DNA from: Dictyobacter arantiisoli
Lineage (GTDB): Bacteria > Chloroflexota > Ktedonobacteria > Ktedonobacterales > Ktedonobacteraceae
Reading direction: 5' to 3'
NCBI RefSeq assembly: GCF_008326305.1
Contig: NZ_BIXY01000063.1
Span: 1 to 41,410, forward strand
Length of the DNA stretch: 41,410 bases
In this document: in pieces, positions 18,214 to 26,354 of the stretch
How positions within the stretch are numbered: the first letter of the stretch is position 1
Layout of the letters: every line of letters begins with the position of its first letter
The notes under the pieces: generated by a model
What the model was told of the DNA's origin: nothing
Seen by the model: the letters and a program-made list of their open reading frames with translations, nothing else
Databases searched by the model: none
Program-made: the position numbers and the translations under genes

Positions 18214-18393
18214 ATGAAATGTCCTGTGTGCCAACAAGAGATGTCCGTGTGGAAGGTTGATACGAGTCATAACTCGAAGACTGGAAAGCAGTATGATCGC
18301 ATGCTATATCATTGTGCACAGGATGATACCTGGGCTAAAACGGAAATTCCGAAAAGTAGTAAGACGATTCCCAATGTCGTTGCCGCTCAATAA
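18214..18393 (+). CDS. Small zinc-ribbon-like protein
   Basis: A 59-residue protein starting MKCPVCQQEMSVWKV, with a CPVC knuckle and a single downstream cysteine-histidine area in YHCAQDDTW, suggesting a small metal-binding ribbon. The ATG at 18214 is chosen over an upstream ATG at 18136 because AAGGAG lies 9 bases before it. I do not recognise a specific family. It lies between array 3 and another small gene, with about 115 bases to the next start, and has no obvious functional partner. Confidence 0.6.
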   Translation: MKCPVCQQEMSVWKVDTSHNSKTGKQYDRMLYHCAQDDTWAKTEIPKSSKTIPNVVAAQ

Positions 18394-18508
18394 GTGGATA
18401 GATCCGAGCTTTGTCTGTTGTGATCCGTTTGGTTAGAGCATAATAAAATGGTTTGACTCCCTCTTGATGTGTGTTGTGGCTTATCTGGTACTGTGAGAAG
18501 GTGAATGG

Positions 18509-19156
18509 ATGCTGCAAAAGGATGTGTTACAACAGCGATGGAACGAACTGGGCGAACTGTTTGCTCATAAGACCGATGGGCTTGGTATGCCGATTGACGA
18601 ACCGATTATGGAAACGGTGCTCGCTCTCAATGCACTCGATATCCCAACGACGATGTCGTGTGGCGGCCATATTGTCGAAGGAGAGCGTTTTGCCATTCCA
18701 TGGGTTGATGTAGAAGTGCAAAGTTCTGAACATCTTGAACTTCTGAAGACTGCCCAGCAAAAGTTTCAAGAGGCCGAAAAGTTGCAGGAAGAATCAGCTC
18801 ATCTACAAAAAGATCCATCTGCCAAGGAACAAGCTCAGATATTGAAAGAGCTCCGCAATAGCAAATATGTGGAGATGCATAAATTGCGTTATCAGGCCAG
18901 ATTGTTACAATGTCCAGTGCGTCATAAACTCATTCAGTATCTGGAGCAATTTTATCGTGATCGCGTGACTTCTTTTGATTGCAGACTCATACTTTCTGGC
19001 AGAGTAAGTGGGCGAACACGACTTTCCATCCAGGGAGGGGAAGATTTTTATTTGGATGCTCCACTGGAGATACAACAACAGAAACTGGCAGAGTATCGAG
19101 AAGAGATGGGAGCATTTACCGCATTTTTGAAAGCAGCCTATTTTTCTGCATCGTAA
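18509..19156 (+). CDS. Conserved hypothetical protein with a SCGGH motif
   Basis: A 215-residue soluble protein without signal peptide or membrane segment. Residues 20-65 contain TDGLGMPIDEPIMETVLALN, then PTTMSCGGHIVEG and PWVDVEV, a pattern of a widely scattered uncharacterised family in which Cys and His near the glycines could bind a metal. A helical, charged linker (about 80-130) is probably coiled coil. The C-terminal half has SFDCRLILSGRVSGRTRLS, likely a small beta sheet. An AAGG-type ribosome-binding site precedes the ATG. Sandwiched between CRISPR arrays, it may be cargo of the island or an unrelated gene; the sequence does not show which. Confidence 0.55.
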   Translation: MLQKDVLQQRWNELGELFAHKTDGLGMPIDEPIMETVLALNALDIPTTMSCGGHIVEGERFAIPWVDVEVQSSEHLELLKTAQQKFQEAEKLQEESAHLQKDPSAKEQAQILKELRNSKYVEMHKLRYQARLLQCPVRHKLIQYLEQFYRDRVTSFDCRLILSGRVSGRTRLSIQGGEDFYLDAPLEIQQQKLAEYREEMGAFTAFLKAAYFSAS

Positions 19157-19392
19157 ACTTACTATGATTGAGGTTGACTTTGTCTGAGCTAGCTTGAGAA
19201 GATACTCCAGATTATATATTTTGATGATTACTTTCGAGCTATAAATTTTTGCTTCTCTTTTCCTTGTGAAAATTTGCTCGTTGTGTATCTGATCACGTAG
19301 TAGCGTATTTCGAGCTGGCGTTTATCACCTGATAGGGTCAAACAAAGAACTGGCTTTGGATGAACACCATTGTATTACATTATAGTATTTTC

Positions 19393-19570
19393 GCGGGAGG
19401 TAGGTGTACCGTTAGTCTTGAGCTGAGCCTCCCGCGTGGCTTCAGAGGCTGGTCCAGCACATCAAACCCTTGAAAAGCCCTCAAAAAAGAGATAAATCTA
19501 GCCACCAAAACAGGACCTCCCGCAAAATACCCCCTCAACCCGCTTCTTATGCTATAATATAAGAGCAAGG
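19393..19570 (+). promoter_or_regulatory. CRISPR leader 4 with extended -10 promoter
   Basis: Nearly identical to leader 3, with the same GCGGGAGG and two CCTCCCGC elements and TGC-TATAAT (TATAAT at 19553-19558) 12 bases before repeat 1. The 236 bases between the preceding gene and this leader are AT-rich and hold no recognisable feature. Confidence 0.82.
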
Positions 19571-21148
19571 GTCAGAATGAGAGAAAGCCCGAACGCGGGA
19601 TTATAACTTTCATGTCTCGAAGACGTTGGACAAAACCTTTGGGGGTCAGAATGAGAGAAAGCCCGAACGCGGGATTATAACTTTCTGTATCTATCTTGAG
19701 ATCGAATGTTTTGTTGGTCAGAATGAGAGAAAGCCCGAACGCGGGATTATAACAATGCAGATTCATAACCTTTATCTCTTGCGTTCATTTTGTCAGAATG
19801 AGAGAAAGCCCGAACGCGGGATTATAACGTGTCACCACATAATCTTTTGTATTTTTCCGTATGACTGTCAGAATGAGAGAAAGCCCGAACGCGGGATTAT
19901 AACTTTTGACAAACAATACGAACGGTTATGATTCAAAATGCGTCAGAATGAGAGAAAGCCCGAACGCGGGATTATAACGTTTGCAATCCTCACCTTGCCA
20001 CTGACCAGGCTGGTGTCAGAATGAGAGAAAGCCCGAAAGCGGGATTATAACAATACCAACACACAACTTTAATTTTGGATCGTACTGAGTCAGAATGAGA
20101 GAAAGCCCGAACGCGGGATTATAACCGGCAGCCTATCCTATCCAACGCGAGGGGAAAACGGTCAGAATGAGAGAAAGCCCGAACGCGGGATTATAACAAT
20201 CAAGCGATCATGCTCAGGAAACAGAGCACTCAGTGTCAGAATGAGAGAAAGCCCGAACGCGGGATTATAACAACATAGATTGCTACGGATTCTGTTGTGT
20301 ACTTGAGTCAGAATGAGAGAAAGCCCGAACGCGGGATTATAACCTCGTTTCTCCGCATACGTTACATCGAATAATCCACGTCAGAATGAGAGAAAGCCCG
20401 AACGCGGGATTATAACAGACAGAAGGGGATGCTGTACTGCCAGTTCTCTCGTGTCGTCAGAATGAGAGAAAGCCCGAACGCGGGATTATAACTATCAAAT
20501 TAGTGGGGACAAAAAAGGCAATATTGAGTCAGAATGAGAGAAAGCCCGAACGCGGGATTATAACTTTTAAATCTATCCGATATTCTCCAGGAGACAATAG
20601 TCAGAATGAGAGAAAGCCCGAACGCGGGATTATAACATGACCAGAGCACGCTCAGGGTGCAGTAACTCCACATCGGTCAGAATGAGAGAAAGCCCGAAAG
20701 CGGGATTATAACTGGTCTGTTTGGTGTGTATTTTATACAAAATGCATGTCAGAATGAGAGAAAGCCCGAAAGCGGGATTATAACAGCATAGTGTGACGGG
20801 AGTTGCTCAATAGCACGCGGTCAGAATGAGAGAAAGCCTGAAAGCGGGATTACAACCTCTGCCTAGCAACCACGAAAAAAGGAGATCGAGAAGTCAGAAA
20901 GAGGAAGAGCCCGAAAGCGGGATTATAACGACCGCTGTGCGAGCGTCCACCTCTTGCTCTCTAAGTCAGAAAGAGGAAGAGCCCGAAAGCGGGATTATAA
21001 CAGCTGGTTGAGTAGCGCCTGGTCCCGTTGTGTGCTTGTGTCAGAAAGAGGAAGAGCCCGAAAGCGGGATTACAACGCCGCATCACCTGATGGCACCAGC
21101 TGATCTGTTGTGTCAGAATAAGGGAAAGTCTGAAAGCGGGATTATAAC
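19571..21148 (+). CRISPR. CRISPR array 4, 22 repeats
   Basis: Twenty-two 37-base repeats and 21 spacers. Repeats 1-15 are variant B with ATTATAAC ends (repeat 7 has the AAAG loop). Repeats 16-18 keep the variant B start but carry AAAG loops. Repeats 19-21 are variant A (GTCAGAAAGAGGAAGAG). The last repeat (21112-21148) is degenerate (GTCAGAATAAGGGAAAGTCTG), marking the leader-distal end. The order B then A from the leader matches part of array 3, so both arrays share history. Array 4 ends 51 bases before the 3' end of the convergent TIR-TPR gene. Confidence 0.97.
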
Positions 21149-21199
21149 TTTTTGTTTATTGTGTTCGTGAATATCTTCTTTGCTTCATGGCTTGCTTGC

Positions 21200-24106
21200 T
21201 TATTTGATTCGCTGTCTATTAAACAATTTCCCAAGCCATTTAGGCTGTTGGTGATGTGACGTTGATGTAATATCATTTCTTTGCTTTTGAGTAACCAACG
21301 TTTCAGAATTGTTATTTAGTTTGTTTGTATTTTGGTATTCTGCATATTGTTTGGATACGCTATCACGTTTGTGGATGACATCTGCCAATTGAGCATCAAG
21401 AAGTCTTCCGCTTTGCATTGCTTTTGTATACATGTTGAATGCTTCTTCATACTGTTTGAGGACAGTCAAAATATCTCCTTTTTGTCTATAAGCTACCCAA
21501 TCGGAGGGATTATTGCGTATACGCACTTCAATCGAAGTCATAATGCTATCAAGTGGGCGAGCATAATATTGATATTTAAATATATAAGGATCAAAATTGT
21601 TTGCCTTCACAAAGGCTTGGATCGCGTCTTCTTCATCGTCTAAATAATACAGAGCAATACCTATACCACCATAAGCATAGGCAATTTCAGTCTTATGCTT
21701 ATTTTCAGCTACGTCAGTAGAGATATTCTGTTTGGCCTTCGTAATCACGCCTTCGAATTTTTCTTTTGCTTCCAGGTATCGCCCTCTTTTTAGGAGTGCA
21801 TTTCCCCACGCGATCCTCACAAATATAATATCGTAACCAACTTCAATTGCTTTTGAAAAAAGCTCACATGCCTTCGTGTACTGTTTTAAATATGCATAGC
21901 ACTCTCCTTGCAGGAAATAGCATGCGATAAGTTCGCTATCTTCTTCTAATGCATTGCTAAAAGCATCAATTGCTTCTTCATATCGGTTAATTTCTCTGTA
22001 TGCTTCACCTAAATTGACATGGGTTATAGCACGTCTAAACGCATGAGTATAAAGAGCAATTGCTTTTTCGTAGTAAGTACATGCCCCTTCCCATGATCTG
22101 ACGTATGCCTCCGATTTTGTTTGACCTGCAAAGCGTTCATGATATCGACCAAAAGCCTTATAATAATCGGCTTTAATTTTTGATTCAGCATCAGCCAGCA
22201 ATTGATAAGTAGATCGAAAATATTTATCCGCATTCGCCTGATCGCCCATTTCAGTATAAATCTTTGCTGCGCCTAAATAGTTACTCGCCTTGTGTCCGGT
22301 AGTGTCAATTGCATCCGCATAATAGATGAGGCTGGGAATAATTTTATTTTGAGCAAAATAGATCCGTCCTATATTGCAAAAAATATCTGCTTGCTGTTCT
22401 TTGTTGACCTGGGTCAAAAGCCGCTGACATATATTCAATGCTTCCTTAAAAGCAGTAAACCCTTCAGCGGAGTGACCATATGCGTATTCTTCTTCAACTA
22501 TTTCCACAAGGACACTGACTCTACGGGCAATAAGGTCAAGTGAACTATTGCCATAATTTAGTGCCAGGTCATATGCCTGCAATGCATCTTTATATCGATT
22601 CAGCATTGCCAGAGCCTGTCCTTTGCCCGCATGATATTGGGCATTCTCTGCTTCTAGTTGCAGCGCAGTTTCGAAGGAAAGCAAAGCTTCTTGTGCTTTC
22701 TTTTGCGTTAGAAATATGTGGCCCATTTTCGCAAATAATGGTGCTTGTTGAGGTGGATTACAGTGTAAAGCCTCGTTGTATGCAGTCAGTGCCTCATCAT
22801 AACGTTGCAAATGAAAAAGGACATCGCCACATCCCATATAGGCTGGTGCATTCTCACCAGATTTAACGGTTGCATCTGTATAATGAATAAGAGCTTGCGT
22901 GTACCATTGCTCATCCTGGCACAAATTACCTAATGTGACACATGTTTTACCCATATTCAACAAATATAAGGGAGTGTCTGATTGCATAGTATGAGCAGAA
23001 ACATATAAATTATATGCGTGATTGTAGTAATCAACGTGATGATTTCTGTGCCCGAGCAATGTGTATACATCTCCTTCACTGCAATAAGCCATGGCACAAA
23101 CCTCTTGTAGATTTTTTTTGATGGGCAAGGTCTTCTGCTCAAGAAGAATCGCACAATATTGATACACTTGCTGAAATATTTGTGTTGTTTTCGTGAAATA
23201 TGTTTGCCAACTTTCTATTTGTGATATCTCTACTAGCCCTCCCAACTCCATAAGAGCGCAACCATAGCTGTAGTCATTCATGACCATGATAAGTTCTGAA
23301 CTTATAGGTGTTAAAGCAGGTATCTTACGTCCCTGAGACTTTGCAAGTGTTTGAATAATTGATGAATATGAATTTATTGCTTTAAAGCAATCTTTGGCTT
23401 CTTCAAATTTTCCTTGTTGGCGAAAGATGCGTCCTTTTCTAAGTAAAATGGGAGCATACTCTTGAACATAAACAAATTTATAGTTGTATATATTGAGAGC
23501 TTGTGAGAATTGTAACTGTTTAACATAGACATCCCCTATTTGAGAATATCGATCCAAGAGCATGTACTCTATTTCATGAGCTATCTTTCGAAATATCTTG
23601 AGGTACATCTCATCTTGATTTGCAGCTACTTTCTTATCTGTTTCTGCTGAAAAGAAAATATTATAATCTTTACAAATATCTGACATTTCATATCCATAGA
23701 AATTTGTTGCGATGGGCCAAATACGCTTACCATTTTCTGCACACTTTTTGATATGTCTATGTATTTTAGAATCGTTCCACACCGGATCACAATCAAAATT
23801 TACGCTAAGTAAAATAATAATCACATCAGCATTATCCATCTGCGACAGTATATTTTCTATTACCAATGAACCTGCAGATAGCTCTTGATATATGTGAGCA
23901 TATTTATTTTTGATCAAAGGATTTAAATATTTTTTGAGCTGCTGGTTTAAAGTACTATCATCGTCACAAAATAGAATGGCGATCTTTATGGGTTCAACCG
24001 GATCAGGAAGCCGGGAAAAAGTATCCATCGTTTCATTAGATATTTCCTCAGAAGTAGTACTGGCCTGAAATGGAAGTGGTCCTGTTGAATTTGAATGAAT
24101 TGCCAA
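21200..24106 (-). CDS. TIR-like domain and TPR-repeat protein
   Basis: About 968 residues. An N-terminal TIR-like domain spans about 40-190 (IKIAILFCDDDSTLNQQLKK, ADVIIILLSVNFDCD), followed by at least a dozen tetratricopeptide repeats to about residue 930 (for example AYMGCGDVLFHLQRYDEALT and NLGEAYREINRYEEAIDAF). The position where catalytic TIR domains carry glutamate reads VWNDSKIHRHIKK here, so the glutamate looks lost. TTG at 24106 is preferred because AAAGGAG lies 6 bases upstream; a GTG at 24124 would also be possible. It follows the small TIR gene by less than 100 bases and is probably cotranscribed with it. The TPR array could be a protein-sensing platform. No transmembrane segment is seen. 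Confidence 0.75.
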   Translation of the reverse strand: MAIHSNSTGPLPFQASTTSEEISNETMDTFSRLPDPVEPIKIAILFCDDDSTLNQQLKKYLNPLIKNKYAHIYQELSAGSLVIENILSQMDNADVIIILLSVNFDCDPVWNDSKIHRHIKKCAENGKRIWPIATNFYGYEMSDICKDYNIFFSAETDKKVAANQDEMYLKIFRKIAHEIEYMLLDRYSQIGDVYVKQLQFSQALNIYNYKFVYVQEYAPILLRKGRIFRQQGKFEEAKDCFKAINSYSSIIQTLAKSQGRKIPALTPISSELIMVMNDYSYGCALMELGGLVEISQIESWQTYFTKTTQIFQQVYQYCAILLEQKTLPIKKNLQEVCAMAYCSEGDVYTLLGHRNHHVDYYNHAYNLYVSAHTMQSDTPLYLLNMGKTCVTLGNLCQDEQWYTQALIHYTDATVKSGENAPAYMGCGDVLFHLQRYDEALTAYNEALHCNPPQQAPLFAKMGHIFLTQKKAQEALLSFETALQLEAENAQYHAGKGQALAMLNRYKDALQAYDLALNYGNSSLDLIARRVSVLVEIVEEEYAYGHSAEGFTAFKEALNICQRLLTQVNKEQQADIFCNIGRIYFAQNKIIPSLIYYADAIDTTGHKASNYLGAAKIYTEMGDQANADKYFRSTYQLLADAESKIKADYYKAFGRYHERFAGQTKSEAYVRSWEGACTYYEKAIALYTHAFRRAITHVNLGEAYREINRYEEAIDAFSNALEEDSELIACYFLQGECYAYLKQYTKACELFSKAIEVGYDIIFVRIAWGNALLKRGRYLEAKEKFEGVITKAKQNISTDVAENKHKTEIAYAYGGIGIALYYLDDEEDAIQAFVKANNFDPYIFKYQYYARPLDSIMTSIEVRIRNNPSDWVAYRQKGDILTVLKQYEEAFNMYTKAMQSGRLLDAQLADVIHKRDSVSKQYAEYQNTNKLNNNSETLVTQKQRNDITSTSHHQQPKWLGKLFNRQRIK

Positions 24107-24184
24107 GATATACTCCTTTACCACAATGAGTGCATCAATCGTACGTTATCAATACTACAAAAGGATTTTCTGGCGCAAGTATTT

Positions 24185-24679
24185 TTACAAAATGTGCACA
24201 AAAGGATGACCATGACGAACCTCTTCCACTACTCTTTTGATCTCTCTGGCCACTTCAGTAAATGCACGGTCCCTAAAACGATCTTCTGCGATTGGTTTTT
24301 TATTTCTTGGAATTACTGTTAAAGAACCAAATATTGTATCTTCCCACTGAACTGATTTTAATAAAATTGGGATAACTTTTACCTCACCTGACGCCTGTTT
24401 ATCTAAAGCAGATTGAGTTTCTATCCAATTGTGATAGTCAGAACCAATGAAATCAGGGCTGATCAGACAGAGGATGATATCTGCCTCATTAAAATTTTTG
24501 ATCAGTTCCTCTTGCTGTACTTTACCAGCCATGATTTGTCGATCATCCCACGGGCAAATAAGCTTCTGTCGAATCATAGGATTCAAATGCTTAAAGAGTA
24601 TATGTTCAAGCTTTGCATCTTGATGCGCGTAAGCTATAAATATATTGACAAAGCCTGAAGCTTCTAATTCTGTCAACAT
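24185..24679 (-). CDS. Small TIR-domain protein, putative NADase effector
   Basis: A 164-residue protein made up almost wholly of one TIR domain: FVNIFIAYAHQDAKLEHIL (first strand and box 1), CPWDDRQIMAGK (BB loop), ADIILCLISPDFIGSDY, then WIETQSALDK with a glutamate at the usual catalytic position, and VKVIPILLKSVQWEDTIFG. Bacterial TIR effectors often hydrolyse NAD+ in anti-phage defence; activity here is inferred. It resembles the TIR-like N-terminus of its downstream neighbour (shared KYLNPLI/KHLNPMI helix), suggesting a duplication. CGGAG lies 9 bases before the ATG. A sigma70-type promoter is visible upstream. Confidence 0.78.
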   Translation of the reverse strand: MLTELEASGFVNIFIAYAHQDAKLEHILFKHLNPMIRQKLICPWDDRQIMAGKVQQEELIKNFNEADIILCLISPDFIGSDYHNWIETQSALDKQASGEVKVIPILLKSVQWEDTIFGSLTVIPRNKKPIAEDRFRDRAFTEVAREIKRVVEEVRHGHPFVHIL

Positions 24680-24745
24680 GCAGTTATCTCCGTAAATGGA
24701 AAAAGAATGGTATTTGCAAATACCACTAAGCCGATTTATGTTAAT

Positions 24746-24774
24746 AGTATAGTATAAGCGGTGTTACTTGACAA
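24746..24774 (-). promoter_or_regulatory. Sigma70-type promoter of the TIR gene pair
   Basis: On the minus strand TTGTCA (24774-24769), 17 bases, then TATACT (24751-24746), giving a near-consensus promoter. Predicted initiation is about 60 bases before the small TIR start. A second overlapping TATACT at 24756-24751 has a poorer spacing. Confidence 0.6.
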
Positions 24775-25261
24775 TCTTGAGAATTAAAGTTCCTACAGTG
24801 ATATGCTATATTGAGTTAAACGCATCAGAATGGTGATTTTAAAATACGTATTGATTAATTTTCTATTAAATAGTTTACATATCGACCAAGCGGTAATAAG
24901 ATATCAGGATTTATAGATAAATAATAGTATACAGAAAAATGACATTTATGAATGGCGGTAACGTTTTAGAAGTGACGAGCATTTATTATCCTGCTATTTT
25001 GTTTCATCTATGTAATGATTGGACTGTGGGAGTAAGCCGTTGCTCTATCTCTGCTAGCATTTTTCTTAACTTGTTCTGCTTAAGTATGAGCATTTACAAG
25101 TTGATGAGAAGTCCTATTTATGCTGGTATCTTTTCAATGTACTGTGGTTGATAATGAGCCTTTCGAAAGAGAGAAATTGCTGCCCCATCTTTCTTGGCAT
25201 GGTAGAGCAGTTATTGGAATCACTATGGATGAAACAGGACTGGTACAATACAAGCCTTATC
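24775..25261. other. AT-rich gene-free stretch before leader 5
   Basis: No convincing gene is seen. Open frames here (for example 24939-25151) lack a ribosome-binding site and recognisable composition. The stretch separates the leftward TIR promoter from rightward leader 5. Confidence 0.4.
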
Positions 25262-25438
25262 GCGGGAGGTAGGTGCACCGACACATCTGAGCTGAGCCTC
25301 CCGCTCCGCTTGAGAAGCGCGTCGAGCTTATTTTTTTCAAAAAAAGCCTCAAAGAACGGCAAAATTTTCTCGTTAAAATAGAGCCTCCCGCAAAACACAC
25401 CCTCAACCCGCTTTTTATGCTATAGTATAAGCACCGGA
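25262..25438 (+). promoter_or_regulatory. CRISPR leader 5 with extended -10 promoter
   Basis: Fifth, most diverged leader copy. It keeps GCGGGAGGTAGGTG at its start, GAGCTGAGCCTCCCGC, a second CCTCCCGC, and CCCTCAACCCG-CTTTTTATGC before TATAGT (25421-25426). The spacing of all elements is conserved although the middle differs (TTATTTTTTTCAAAAAAAGCC). Confidence 0.78.
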
Positions 25439-25547
25439 GTCAGAATGAGGGAAAGCCCGACCACGGGATTAGAACTCTTCAGTTCTTCCGTCAACTTGAT
25501 AAGCGCGGTCGTCAGAATGAGGGAAAGCCCGACCACGGGATTAGAAC
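25439..25547 (+). CRISPR. CRISPR array 5, two repeats and one spacer (variant E)
   Basis: Two identical 37-base repeats at 25439-25475 and 25511-25547 around one 35-base spacer. The repeat starts GTCAGAATGAGGGAAAG, keeps the CCCG/CGGG stem but has loop ACCA, and ends ATTAGAAC, a variant not seen in the other arrays. A full leader directly precedes it, so it is a genuine minimal array, either newborn or shrunken. Confidence 0.85.
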
Positions 25548-25684
25548 GCTACGGCTGAATAAAACAGGTCTCCTATTACGTACGTACGTCAATGCCATAT
25601 TTCTCATTTTTCAGGTATTTTCACTGCCCTAATTTTTACGTTTGGGTCCCCTCCAAAAACGGGTCAATTCCATGAGGAAAATTG

Positions 25685-26266
25685 CTAAGGATAAAGCTTC
25701 TCTCCTCTTGCGAGCATTTCCACAAACTTCTGGATACGGGTCGCGCGAGTCTCGGCTTTTCTGGCGGTCTGGACTCGAAATAGGATGGCGTAGCGGTTCA
25801 CACTGTTCAGGGTGAGAAAGAAGTCGCGCGCCTGGGGACTTTTGTCTAGTGCTTCTTGCAAATCGTCTGGCACTGTCGCCTTGCTCTGACTTGCGTAAGC
25901 GGCCTCCCAGCGACCATCTTCCTTTGCTCGTTCGACCTGGTGCAGGCCCGCTGGATGGATTCTTCCAGCCTTGATCAATGCATCGACTTTGTCGCAGTTG
26001 ATCTGCGACCAGATACTCTTTGCACGGCGTGGAGTGAACTTCTGGAGCCAGTACTGCTCGTTAAACGCAGCCTTCTGCCCATCGATCCAACCATAGCAGA
26101 GTGCACCCTCCAGCGCTTCCGCGTACGAGATCGAGAGAATACCAGTGCCCTTTTTGGCAATTTTGAGCCAGATGCCTGTTGGATCGGCGTAATGCTCTGC
26201 AAGCCATGTTTCCCAGTCTTGCTGGGTCGTAAACTCTTTGATTGCTAATTCCTCGTGATTTTTCAT
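25685..26266 (-). CDS. YdeI/OmpD-associated family protein
   Basis: A 193-residue soluble protein. The N-terminal half shows the family pattern GIWLKIAKKGTGILSISYAE, then EALCYGWIDGQ (as GALCYGWIDGQ), FTPRRAKSIWSQIN and VDALIKAGRIHPAGL. The C-terminal helical part with PDDLQEALDKSPQARDFF is the YdeI/OmpD-associated segment. The family is common in soil bacteria and the function is uncertain (some members link to bacteriocin tolerance). It is transcribed leftward, with 88 bases to the UvrA-like gene, and may be cotranscribed with it. Confidence 0.85.
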   Translation of the reverse strand: MKNHEELAIKEFTTQQDWETWLAEHYADPTGIWLKIAKKGTGILSISYAEALEGALCYGWIDGQKAAFNEQYWLQKFTPRRAKSIWSQINCDKVDALIKAGRIHPAGLHQVERAKEDGRWEAAYASQSKATVPDDLQEALDKSPQARDFFLTLNSVNRYAILFRVQTARKAETRATRIQKFVEMLARGEKLYP

Positions 26267-26354
26267 ATCTCAAGTATACAATAGAATTGGATAGAACAAA
26301 AGATCTATGCTGCAAAATAGAAGGCGTTGTGTTCCTCTGCCTCAAGTGGATCTA

